Assembly: GCA_002005505.1 (NCBI GenBank)
Contig: KV908345.1
Location: 360,001-370,000 of the forward strand
Length of the DNA: 10,000 bases
Source: Botryococcus braunii
Taxonomy: Eukaryota > Chlorophyta > Trebouxiophyceae
Direction of reading: 5' to 3'
The position numbers and the translations under genes are program-made. Of this stretch, positions 1 through 7,975 are shown in pieces. How positions within the stretch are numbered: position 1 is the first letter of the stretch; the number at the start of each line of letters is the position of its first letter. The notes under the pieces are model-generated. The model had not been told where the DNA came from, made no database searches, and saw only the letters and a program-made list of their open reading frames with translations.

Positions 1-130
1 TGATAATTAAATCATCATGGTGATGATGATGTTGGTGATGACAGGTCATCGGTAGGGGTGGTGATGTTATTGATGACGGATCATCATGTTGGTGATAATG
101 TTGGTGATGATGGGTCATCAGAGGGCGAAT
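1..130. repeat. Degenerate GAT/GTTGGTGAT minisatellite
   Basis: The stretch is built of GATGAT, GTTGGTGATGATG and GGTCATCA blocks that recur imperfectly about every 30-50 bases. It lies just downstream of the minus-strand stop codon at 133-135, so it would be 3' UTR or spacer of that gene. I see no clear polyadenylation signal in it. Confidence 0.75.
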
Positions 131-132
131 GC

Positions 133-291
133 TCAGACTTTCAGAACCGCCAGGGTGTGAGCAACAGCGCTCCAGATGGCGGCCGAGATTCCTCCGCACG
201 TCACCCAGAGGGGGAAAATGCCCTTGTAAACCACATAGGCGGTCGCAGCCAGGATCCCGGCGTCCAGAACCCCCTTCAACCCCTTTGACCC
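133..291 (-). CDS. Last exon of an unrecognised multi-spanning membrane protein
   Basis: This exon has 52 codons plus TGA and starts at GGG TCA AAG after the acceptor GGGCAG at 297-292. The product begins GSKGLKGVLDAGILAATAYV and carries two strongly hydrophobic segments: GILAATAYVVYKGIFPLWV, then GGISAAIWSAVAHTLAVL. It ends LAVLKV with the stop at 135-133. Phase 0 at the acceptor matches the phase-0 donor of the exon at 939-1058, which is the main reason for joining them. The sequence before the acceptor is G/A-rich with no pyrimidine tract. I do not recognise the family. The call that it is coding rests on the hydrophobic pattern, exon-level GC and phase agreement, not on homology. The most likely setting is an integral membrane protein, possibly of an organelle. 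Confidence 0.6.
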   Translation of the reverse strand, partial: GSKGLKGVLDAGILAATAYVVYKGIFPLWVTCGGISAAIWSAVAHTLAVLKV

Positions 292-493
292 CTGCCCTCC
301 CCCGTTCCACAGACCGCCAAGCCTCAGTAAAGCGCGGTTGCACGTGACGGGTAAAGCACATTACGCCACCCGCCGTTGTGTTGCGCACGTTGCATCACGC
401 GCGCTGGATTGCTCTAATGTGCATAGTAACTCACATGTCTGACGTTAAGACACACGGCTGCTTTGCAGACACATCTGTTGAGTGTTGGTGTGT

Positions 494-635
494 TGCAGAT
501 ATGTGTTCTTAAGTGTCTATGGTTTGCAGATATGTGTACAAGGTGTGCGGTCTGCAGATATCTGTCAACTGTGTGCGGTTTCGGATATCTGTAAACTGTG
601 TGTGGTTTGCAGATATCTGGTAAGTGTAAAGCATG
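494..635. repeat. Minisatellite, unit about 28 bp (TGCAGATATCTG...)
   Basis: Units begin near 494, 525, 553, 581 and 608 with TGCAGATAT or TCGGATAT, followed by CTGTNAACTGTGTGCGGTT-like sequence. The spacing is 31, 28, 28 and 27 bases. The array is intronic to the minus-strand membrane-protein gene. Confidence 0.8.
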
Positions 636-659
636 CATGTGTAAAGCATGCATGTGCAC

Positions 660-691
660 TCGCGTGCGTGCGCACCCGCACACGTGTGTGG

Positions 692-743
<52 letters not shown>

Positions 744-770
744 GTGCACGCACGCGCACGTGCACATGCG
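660..770. repeat. (GT)n with GC-alternating flanks
   Basis: A pure GT core of about 45 bases sits between CGCGTGCGTGCG and TGCACGCACGCGCACGTGCAC. The whole tract is mostly alternating purine-pyrimidine, and the flanks can base-pair with each other. Confidence 0.9.
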
Positions 771-938
771 CTTGGTATGTTTACTATGACGGCAGCCCGC
801 CCGCCCGCCCGCCATTGAAAAGGCCGGTGGGCTTAGAAAAAGGAAGATGGGGCCGAGAGCTGTAAACTCCCACCCCAATACTCCTGGGCTGGGCCAGGGG
901 GGTTGGGGGCGGGGGGGGGGGGGGGACAGGGAGCCCAC

Positions 939-1058
939 CCGATAAAGAGAGATGGCAGAGGATGCAGCGCAAGCAGCCGTCAGCCACTGTGGGCCAAATC
1001 CCTTAATGACGGCCGGGAAGAAGGTCGCAAAAATCCCCAGCCAGGCGTACGTTGGCAA
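939..1058 (-). CDS. Internal exon of the unrecognised membrane protein
   Basis: This exon has exactly 40 codons, phase 0 at both ends, between acceptor GCGCAG|TTGCC and donor CGG|GTGGGC. It encodes LPTYAWLGIFATFFPAVIKG, then a GFGPQW turn, then LTAACAASSAISLYR. That is two hydrophobic helices joined by a short loop with a basic residue. The preceding exon ends ...FTLKGLG, so a K-G-hydrophobic-G motif recurs (TLKGLG, VIKGFG, SKGLKG) at similar places relative to the helices, which could reflect an internal repeat. The function is unknown. The downstream G-rich run begins only about 14 bases into the intron. Confidence 0.6.
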
Positions 1059-1098
1059 CTGCGCTTTGCACACAACACTCTCAGAAAGCAGTGCGGTG

Positions 1099-1530
1099 TT
1101 CAACACCCTTCTCCCACATAACGCTCATTTGGAAGCAGTGGGGTCAGCACATGTCCCCCATGTGAACCACATGTGGAAGCCGCCAGTCCCCAACACATTT
1201 CTCCCAAATTCAGTATGTTTGGAAGCAGCTGGGGGCTCAACACATTTCTCCAGAAAGTAAGCACATGTGGAAGGGACCAGTCCCAGCACACTCCTCCCGC
1301 ACACATTGAGCACATTTGGAAGCCGGTCAGCCCCCAAGACATTTCTCCCAGTTTCAGCACGTTTGGACGCGGTTAGCCCGCGTTTACCCATTTGACCAAC
1401 TGAGCTTTCAGAAAGGGGAATCCGGCCCTTCTCAAAGCCCCGGAAACAACACATGAGCCCAGTGCACCACATGAACTCACATTTGTCTCTCCTTCAACAT
1501 ATTTGGAAAGCGGGTCAGTCCCAGACAAGA
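1099..1530. repeat. Degenerate minisatellite, unit about 47 bp
   Basis: The recurring pattern is AACACATTTCTCCCA, about 10 variable bases, CATTTGGAAGC, then a GGTCAGTCCC-like end. I count about six recognisable units from 1099 to 1380, a disrupted stretch, and one more unit near 1490-1530. The repeat keeps several frames open, so open reading frames here are not evidence of coding. Confidence 0.75.
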
Positions 1531-1615
1531 TTCTCATGACACACTGTAAAAGCTGTCTAATCTCACGACACGAGAGGGAAGCTTCTGGACCGGGTGTTCT
1601 CCCAGCACACCCAGG

Positions 1616-1747
1616 GAGTGAGTGAGTGTGTGAGTGTGAGTGTGAGTGTGTGTGTTGGTGGGTGTGCGAGTGTGTGTGTGTGTGTGTGTGTGTGTGAGTG
1701 TGAGTGTGAGTGTGTGTGTGTGTGTGTGAGAGTGTGTGTGTGTGTGT

Positions 1748-1822
<75 letters not shown>

Positions 1823-1834
1823 GGTGGGTGCGTG
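1616..1834. repeat. Long interrupted (GT)n / GTGA tract
   Basis: About 220 bases of GT are broken by GAGTGT, TCTGT and GGGT variants, and the tract ends in GGGTGGGTGGGTGGGTGCGTGCATG. The variant interruptions suggest an old, partly decayed microsatellite. Confidence 0.9.
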
Positions 1835-2176
1835 CATGTGTGAGACGGGGGGAGGCAGGCGGAGAAGGGGGGTTGGGGAGAACTAATCACATTAGTTTAT
1901 GGTCAGAGTTCGCTGACCTACCCTGGTTTAATGAAAAAACAAATGGGAGCAAGGCACACGCAGCTACCCACACGACAGCACAAGATTGGCAAACCAAACC
2001 TGCCTATGCGGAAAGAGGAGGATTTGACCAGGAACGAACAGGGTGCCAAAATTTCGTCCTTCCTCTTCTTTCTTTCTTCTTGAGTCTTTCTTTCGTCCTT
2101 CCTATTTTCCTCTTTCCCCCCAGATTCTTGTATTTAAACTGGGGCAAGGGGGAGGGGGGGGGAGGGGGCGGCGCAC

Positions 2177-2362
2177 CCCAAGGCCCTTGAGGGTGAAAAA
2201 GGAGAAGATGCCGACGGTGATGGTGCCGTAATCCCCCCCATTGAGCCCCAAGCATGCGGCTGCCAGCACGCAGGGGGCTATGATGGAAGTCACTTCGTCC
2301 TTGTTGGGGGCCGCCATCAAAACCGTTGCCACTGCATTGTAGATCGTCACCGTAGCCATCAC
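2177..2362 (-). CDS. Internal exon of the unrecognised membrane protein
   Basis: This exon has exactly 62 codons, phase 0 at both ends, between acceptor GGGCACAG|GTGATGG and donor CTTGGG|GTGCGC. Hydrophobic segments run ATVTIYNAVATVLMAA, TSIIAPCVLAAACLGL and YGTITVGIFSFFTLKGLG. A polar PNKDEV loop and an LNGGDYG loop separate them. Three helices in one 62-residue exon give it a compact, loop-poor character. With the neighbouring exons the protein would have about seven or eight hydrophobic segments. Exon GC is well above the surrounding spacer. The family is not recognised. Coding status is inferred from phase agreement and composition. Confidence 0.65.
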
Positions 2363-2431
2363 CTGTGCCCGCCCTGCCGCCCTTTCGCCGCGACGCCTGA
2401 TCCTCTTATTGTCTACAACTGAAGTGCGCGG

Positions 2432-2432
<1 letters not shown>

Positions 2433-2508
<76 letters not shown>

Positions 2509-2570
2509 TGGGGGAGAGGGAGGGTCTGTGTGTGTGTGGGGTGTGTGTGTGTGTGTGGGGGGGGGGTGTG
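2433..2570. repeat. Composite (GT)n(GA)n(G)n microsatellite
   Basis: About 33 bases of GT pass directly into about 35 bases of GA, then a G run, and a second GT block with G runs follows. The arrangement is polypurine on the plus strand through the middle part. Confidence 0.9.
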
Positions 2571-2690
2571 AGATGTATGTTTTTTCCCGGGGCGGGGAGG
2601 GGGAGGGCATCCATGCATTCTGGCAAGCTGCGCCCTGTACAAAGCCTCAGGTGACGCAGAACAGCCCGCCCCAAGAACTATCGTAGCGTG

Positions 2691-2768
2691 TGCACACACA
2701 CATACACAAACACCCCGATACCCCACAGACTACACACGCACACACACACACACACACACACACTCCCC

Positions 2769-2829
<61 letters not shown>

Positions 2830-2870
2830 CATGTCTGTGTGTGTGTGTGTGTGTGCTCGCGCGTGCGCGT
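2691..2870. repeat. (CA)n(CT)n(GT)n mirror-complementary microsatellite
   Basis: CA repeats up to 2763 are followed by a CT block (2764-2784) and then GT repeats to about 2855, ending in CGCGCGTGCGCGTGC. The CA and GT arms are complementary on one strand, so the block can fold into a long hairpin with the CT block as its loop. Confidence 0.9.
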
Positions 2871-3051
2871 GCAGGCGCATGCACGGGCTGGCGGGGTTGT
2901 TTTGGGGGGGGGGGGGGAACGGGGTGGGGGAAGGGGTTGGGGTCTCTACTGCATTCGGCTAAGCACAGTTTGGGACAAAGTCTCAAATGACACGGCAAGA
3001 AATTTTCCGCCGAGGCTGAAAAGGAGCTGCAGTGGTGTGGGCAACACTTGC

Positions 3052-3279
3052 CTTGAGGAGAAGCGGCGCATCCACAGTGAAGTTGTTGGCCAGGGCTGCA
3101 AAGAAGGCCCCCAGCCATGCTGCACCCCCAAGATCCTGTACCGCCACCGCTGTACTGCCATTCTCCACCTCGGCAGCCGCAGCAGCAGCCCGCACTTCCA
3201 GGCGGGCGGGCAGGTGGACCCCACTGCGCACCCAGCCCACAAGCATCCCCTTGATATGAAAGAACAGGATTTTGTCCAT
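3052..3279 (-). CDS. 5'-most visible exon of the membrane protein; start uncertain
   Basis: The exon ends VDAPLLLK at 3052, in phase 0, before a GC donor. It carries one hydrophobic segment, DLGGAAWLGAFFAALANNF, preceded by LEVRAAAAAAEVENGSTAV, an Arg followed by an Ala run that looks like an organelle-leader cleavage region. Two readings of the 5' end are possible. First, translation could start at ATG 3279 (MDKILFFHIKG...), giving 76 codons here and about 230 residues in all. Second, the exon could start at 3223 after an acceptor GTGCGCAG, with an upstream first exon I cannot locate. The frame stays open upstream past 3500, so no stop fixes the start. The protein family is not recognised. 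Targeting is inference only. Confidence 0.5.
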
Positions 3280-5402
3280 TGCTGTGGAAACCTCTTCAAA
3301 GGGAACACCCAGGTCTCTGTTCCTGGTACAGCCTGCCCGGTGAGACGCAAGTTGCGATTGGCAGTGGGAACCATCGGTCAGAGAGTAGTTTCGCACACTT
3401 CTATATGATGCTTGCCGTCTATAAAAGGCCTCTGCGTTCACTGATATTGGACTGTAGTGGGATTCAGGCCTTGTTGCGAAGGAACTGCTGACTACTTGTA
3501 CTCTCCTTTTCACATCCTCTTGGGCCCTTGGAATTGATCGCCCAAAAATGTGGACGGTTCCAGCTCCAAATCCTGGTGCGGGTATTCAGAAGTTCCCAGC
3601 AGGCGCATCCTACAATCTTGAAAGCGTGCCTTCCAATTGAAGCACTAGGCAATGGGTTATCCCGTCTGCTGCCTTTTGCCGGCAGCATGACGGCACTCTC
3701 TAGTGCCAATGACCCGATTCCTTTTATGTGAAGGAAAGAACACCAGGATTGAGAGTAATGTTCGAGGATAATCTGTTAGTAAAAAATTCCGCAAAGAATC
3801 GCGCTGATATCGCGGTTTCGCGTCGCAGATCGGTAAGGGTCGATCTGAGAGAAGCAGAAGGAAGGCCCCTCTAGAATACACTGCACGGCAGAGACGCCAG
3901 CCCCCGTAACCCCAACTAAAAATTGATGGAAAGGAGCGTTCATTGGCATTTAGATTCCCAAAGCCTGCAGTGCCCCACTCAGAAGGTCTGTGTGAAGGTA
4001 GAGACGAAATCGCCGACCAAAACAAGCAGGCCCCTGGGGCAGGTCAATCACGCATGAATCTTCAATCATTTGTTACAATTGGTGCGAGTTAAAGCGACCT
4101 AGCCTGTTGAGGTCCCTGTTGGCCCCTCCAGGGTGACGTCTGATTCGGATTCCTTTTTGGCAAAACCCCGGACCTTTTTAATGTGCGATTCCGTCAACGC
4201 TTAAAGTCGCATCTTTAGAGCCATTTTGAAAGGTCCTCTACAACTAACTATCATTATTGAAAGAACTTTGCAAATGCCACCAAGCGTCGCCGCAAGTGTC
4301 GGAAATCTAGTAGCTGACTTACATAATATGCCATTTATTTCTGAAATGTTCTTGCAGAATGATCATCCTTCCAATGACAACTCTGATACGTGGCTCGGGA
4401 AAAAAAATTATTGGTTTCCCGAAATCCCAGAACGACGTGTCCTCACTCCGATTTGAGTACTTCCCTGCCCACCAGCACTCGCGAGACGATTTACCTCTTC
4501 AAGGAAAGCCTTGCATTGTATGATGCAATAGATCCGGAGCCTCTATTGAGAGGTCGAGAAACACCAATAGTCCAACAGGGAGCAGGCGGCTGCGGCTTTG
4601 CCAAACACCCACTGAGGCGGACAGCAGAAGCACTCATGCAGGCCATTATCTCCCAAGGAAGGCTTTGCCACCCGAAGTCTAGATTCTGTTATTCAGGGAG
4701 GTGTGATTGCCACAACGCCGGCGACAATATCAGTCCAAATGCTTATCAGATCCCGGCCAGATCATCCAATTGCAGAACGCAATTGGAGATGCCGAAGAGC
4801 AGCATGGCCAATCCGGCGGACAGTACGGTACAAACTTACTTTTAGTTTTCACTCGCCCTCAGCAAAATTTCGGTCCCCGAACGCCGCAGTATTTCCTGTG
4901 TCTACTAAGGGCCTAGGGGCCTGGAATCCAGACCCTGGATCCTGCATCCGTAACATAGTGCGGCCGGCTTAAACGGGAACGAACCGGTCATCTTACCGAA
5001 TGTGCGCACCTCCATGATAAGGTCCTTATCTGCTCTCACATTTTCCTCGTCCGTGCGGAAAAGTGCCCCACGCCGTGTAGCGTGCGGTGGCCGACGAATG
5101 CCCTCGGCATTAATCGGCATCTGATGATCATCCCGGTTGTGGACTCCGCTTACAGACGTTATGAGGCAGCTGGTAGGAACCTACGCTTGGTCCGGCACAA
5201 CAACATGCCCTCGCACTTCTCACAGTGGGCATGTCAGCTTACAGCCTCGTAATCCTGGGGTGGGTGCTTGAAGACGCTGAAGAAATTTGAAAGATGTCAG
5301 TGGAATCTTCTGGGGGTGACATGAAAACTTATTCAAGGGTAATTTTGGGGATTTATGATCAAGAGTGAAGCCTATCGTAACCGCACATCAGGAATCTTGG
5401 AT
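3280..5402. other. Microsatellite-free, lower-GC stretch with no supported gene
   Basis: About 2.1 kb lack any GT, CA or GA tract and look less GC-rich than the blocks either side. Short open frames occur, the longest about 150 codons ending at 4845 on the plus strand, but none shows a recognisable motif, exon-like composition or consistent frame. A perfect TATAAAAGG lies at 3420-3428 on the plus strand with only a roughly 30-codon frame after it. Candidate explanations are intergenic spacer, an old insertion, or unrecognised introns of an upstream gene. Confidence 0.5.
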
Positions 5403-5721
<319 letters not shown>

Positions 5722-5749
5722 CAGAATGATATGTGAACACGGGACGCAT

Positions 5750-5791
5750 GTGTGTGTGTGCGCGCGCGCGCGCGGGGGCACGCACATGTGT
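5750..5791. repeat. Short (GT)n(CG)n alternating tract
   Basis: TGTGTGTGTG runs into a CGCGCGCGCGCGCG block, then GGGGCACGCACATGTGTG. It is a smaller relative of the tract at 6052-6213. Confidence 0.85.
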
Positions 5792-5907
5792 GCCAGTTGA
5801 TCATGTCTGTGGGTGGTTGTGGAGGATGCGTGCCCTTGTGGGTAGCTGCGTTCAGAGGTCAAGTGAAGCATAACTAAACCATATCCCCCGAGGTACAAGC
5901 CATATGG

Positions 5908-5985
5908 CATTGCATTATTACGCTGCATTGCAATTATTGCACTGCATTATTACATTGCATTAGGAGTAGTACTATCGCGTTGCAT
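5908..5985. repeat. Short AT-rich repeat of TGCATT / TGCATTATTAC
   Basis: TGCATTATTAC occurs at 5911 and 5943, and the hexamer TGCATT or its variant recurs at least six times in about 75 bases. It is a local degenerate array with no evident function. Confidence 0.7.
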
Positions 5986-6051
5986 TTGGCCATGTGCAGC
6001 AAGGGAGCCGTTGACCAGGACGTGTCTGCAGGGCGTTTTTACATGTACGGC

Positions 6052-6213
<162 letters not shown>

Positions 6214-6335
6214 TCCACTAACACACTGTCAAAGTCCGGTAAATGAACCGCATGCAACTTGCAAGTCCGCTTTAAGTGAACCACATGCTAGTGCAACCAT
6301 CTAAGCTGCAACCATCTCGCAAACCTCATTTTTTT

Positions 6336-6432
6336 AATTTAGAAGAAACCCCCATTCTCAATTTAGCATAAAACCCCATTGTCAATTTAGAATGAAACCC
6401 CACTTTTCAACTTAGAATCTAACCCCACTTTT
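6336..6432. repeat. Four-copy 24-bp tandem repeat
   Basis: Units start at 6336, 6360, 6384 and 6408, with pattern CAATTTAGAATGAAACCCCACTTTT-like (24, 24, 24 and 25 bases) and 3-6 differences between copies. A fifth copy breaks off at CAATTTGTG. Just upstream, TGCAACCATCT occurs twice within 6290-6318. The array lies in spacer. Confidence 0.85.
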
Positions 6433-6695
6433 CAATTTGTGTTTCAGCAGCAACAGCGTGTCAAGATAAAGCTTTGGCCTCACCAACACACCCCTTGCAT
6501 CTCCAACCCTTTCCAGACCTCCTGGCCCCGCACCCCTTCCCCCCGAGTTCCGTGCATGCAGCTTCCCCCGCAGCTCGCCATGCTTCGGTGTATCAGCGCA
6601 GCCACGGGGGCGGACATTTCTGCTCCGTTAATGCAGAATTAGTGATACAGATCCTCCCAGCATGTATGAAACATGGTCCACGGACTAAATAATCC
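6433..6695. other. Unique sequence with no supported feature
   Basis: This is a C-rich stretch (about 6480-6560) followed by mixed sequence. Short open frames on the plus strand lack any motif and look like chance products of the pyrimidine-rich composition. I see no RNA gene or terminator in it. Confidence 0.5.
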
Positions 6696-6705
6696 GCGCG
6701 CCTCC

Positions 6706-6745
<40 letters not shown>

Positions 6746-7030
6746 GGGGGGGGGGGTGTGGTTGTTTTTGTTTTTTCTTTGTTGAGTTGGGGGAAAAACA
6801 GCATCCTCGCACCCACCCTGCCTTCTCGCGCCCTCTCTACGCCTGGCACCCCCGGAACTGCGTACAGGGCGTTTGAAAAGGCGTTTAGCCCCAGGGGAAT
6901 GGGGGCAGTTCTTGGGAGGAAGAGTGTGCTCGTGAAGGGTATCGAACCCCGCTCGGTCTGGCGAACAACCCCTTCTGGCTCAGCGCAGCGTGAGGTTTCC
7001 GCCCAACAGGCGCCACGACAATGGTGGCTT
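6696..7030 (-). mobile_element. Candidate tRNA-derived SINE with C12-A35 tail
   Basis: On the minus strand an A-box-like TGGCGCCTGTTGG (7015-7003) is followed, about 65 bases from start to start, by a perfect B-box GGTTCGATACC (6948-6938). The body then runs to C12 (6756-6745) and A35 (6744-6710). An internal RNA polymerase III promoter of tRNA type plus a poly(A) end is the typical plan of a short interspersed retroposon. A 7-bp direct repeat, ATAATCC, lies at 6689-6695 and 7031-7037 and could be a target-site duplication, although about 14 bases separate the tail from the inner copy. A functional tRNA is not supported, because the D and anticodon arms do not fold. The alternative is a chance B-box beside a poly(T) run. 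Confidence 0.4.
6710..6756. repeat. T35 G12 homopolymer pair
   Basis: There are 35 consecutive T bases (6710-6744) directly followed by 12 G bases (6745-6756). On the minus strand this is C12 A35, the possible tail of the SINE candidate. The exact lengths are prone to sequencing and assembly error. Confidence 0.95.
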
Positions 7031-7037
7031 ATAATCC

Positions 7038-7325
7038 CTTCGCGCCACATAGGGGTTGGGATTTGCGGACGCACATAATCTCAAAACGAGAGGCCCCTTT
7101 TTTACAAATGCCCCACACCTTAGACCCCTTAGTACGGAAGTGCCCTACAACGGCCCTCCATCCTGCAACTACTGCTCCTGCTCTTAGGAGCAGCAATGAC
7201 TACTTGCAATGACAATATAGCTTAGCACTGCTGTGTGGTATGCTAGCTTTATGACTGTTAGCACCGCCACTACGACAATACAGCTAGGCACAGCTAGACA
7301 GGAACCACTACATCAACCGTTGACG
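7038..7325. other. Spacer with one strong hairpin
   Basis: There is no gene-like feature here. CTGCTCC (7172-7178) and GGAGCAG (7187-7193) form a perfect 7-bp stem with an 8-base loop. No U-tract follows that would make it terminator-like, and its role is unknown. Some TAGC/CAGCTAG words near 7210-7300 foreshadow the array that follows. Confidence 0.5.
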
Positions 7326-7700
7326 GTATGCTGCCACTGTCTGTACCCCTTTACGACTTTTGTACATCATGTTGTACAGCCAGCAACAAGCCTCTCAGCA
7401 CTGTACCGTATGCTGCCACTGTCAGCAAAGCTTTTATGACTTTTGTACAGCATGTTGTACAACCAGCAACAACTCGCAGCCCTGTACGGTATGCTGCCAC
7501 TGTCAGGAACGCTTTTATGACTTTTGTGAAGCATGCTGGACAAGTACCGACAAATCTCAGACCTATACTGCATGCTACCACTGTCAGCACCGCTTTCATT
7601 GTACAGCATGTTGTTCAACTTGTACAGCATGTTGGTCAAGTACACAACTATACAGTTGTATATTTTTGTACATCATGCTGTACAAGTTGTACAGCTAGGT
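7326..7700. repeat. 81-bp tandem array with recurring TGTACA dyad
   Basis: Units begin GTATGCTGCCACTGTC at 7326, 7408 and 7489, with a diverged copy at 7570 (unit lengths 82, 81, 81). Within them and beyond, a 20-bp quasi-palindrome of the form TTGTACANCATGNTGTACAA occurs at 7360-7379, 7443-7462, 7524-7543, 7599-7618, 7620-7639 and 7666-7685, with a half site at 7687. The last copies close up to 21-bp spacing. Several frames are open throughout, including one rich in CxxC pairs, as expected of a stop-free 81-bp unit. A regulatory, structural or former coding role is possible. The one-base indel in unit 1 and the nearby spacer argue against a live gene. Confidence 0.85.
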
Positions 7701-7785
7701 GCAACTCGTCTTCGTATGATGTTGTAACATTGTGGTACTGATAGCAAAGCCCTCGTGGGCTGCTCCAACTGGTAGAGAGAACGTG

Positions 7786-7786
<1 letters not shown>

Positions 7787-7866
<80 letters not shown>

Positions 7867-7876
7867 ACATACACAC
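7787..7876. repeat. (AC)n, about 39 repeats
   Basis: Pure AC runs from 7787 to 7864, then CCACATACACACACC. It lies about 100 bases downstream of the TRAPPC12-like stop codon (7978-7976), in its probable 3' UTR or spacer. Confidence 0.95.
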
Positions 7877-7975
7877 ACCTCTTCCTATGGCTCAAATGAG
7901 AAAAGGGCAGTTTTTCCGCTGTAGAAAAACTAAATCCAGCCGTGGACTAGCAGACAAGGTGTCAATGTGCGTGCA

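Larger units (their letters stand above)
292..938 (-). other. Intron (647 bp, GT-AG) holding a minisatellite and a GT tract
   Basis: The donor CGG|GTGGGC and acceptor GGGCAG|GGG join two phase-0 exons. Inside, a 28-bp-class minisatellite occupies about 494-635, a mixed GT/CG tract about 660-770, and a nearly pure G run about 902-925 close to the 5' end of the intron on the coding strand. No further exon is evident between 292 and 938. Confidence 0.55.
1059..2176 (-). other. Intron (1118 bp, GT-AG) dominated by repeats
   Basis: The donor GGG|GTGCGC at 2176 and acceptor GCGCAG at 1059 flank it. It contains a degenerate 47-bp minisatellite (about 1099-1530), a long GT/GA-interrupted tract (1616-1834), then unique sequence at 1850-2060 and a CTTTCTTT-rich pyrimidine patch near 2057-2120. 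I found no exon in it. Confidence 0.55.
2363..3051 (-). other. Intron (689 bp) with a GC donor
   Basis: On the coding strand the donor reads CTCAAG|GCAAGT, the classical context of a GC-AG intron, and the acceptor reads GGGCACAG. No nearby GT would keep the hydrophobic frame and phase. The intron holds (GT)n(GA)n(G)n at 2433-2570 and (CA)n(CT)n(GT)n at 2691-2870. Confidence 0.5.

Noticed and set aside
414..1106. Reading through exon 939-1058 as one long minus-strand frame of 230 codons
   Set aside because: The frame runs on through the GT array. The phase-0 splice sites at 1058 and 939 give a cleaner, hydrophobic 40-codon exon.
1125..1472. Repetitive minus-strand protein-like frame in the 47-bp minisatellite
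   Set aside because: Its internal repetition comes from the DNA repeat. The unit length is not a multiple of three, so successive copies fall in different frames.
3420..3428. TATAAAAGG as a plus-strand promoter
   Set aside because: The match is perfect, but only a roughly 30-codon frame follows and both neighbouring genes run on the other strand. A nine-base AT-rich word is easily met by chance.
4390..4845. Plus-strand frame of about 150 codons
   Set aside because: No motif, no exon-like composition, other frames are partly open in the same stretch, and there is no start or splice context that I would trust.
4905..5120. Minus-strand frame with a good GTAAGATG donor near 4994
   Set aside because: A single donor-like site is not enough. 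No acceptor or partner exon was found and the encoded segment is not recognisable.
6930..7020. A tRNA gene on the minus strand
   Set aside because: The B-box is good, but no D arm or anticodon arm pairs, the T stem has only four pairs including a wobble, and the A-to-B spacing suits a tRNA-derived repeat better.
7172..7193. Hairpin as an intrinsic transcription terminator
   Set aside because: No T-tract follows on either strand, and this mechanism does not apply to a nuclear RNA polymerase II gene.
7326..7700. CRISPR array
   Set aside because: Units adjoin without unique spacers, the setting is an intron-bearing eukaryotic genome, and repeat and spacer do not alternate.
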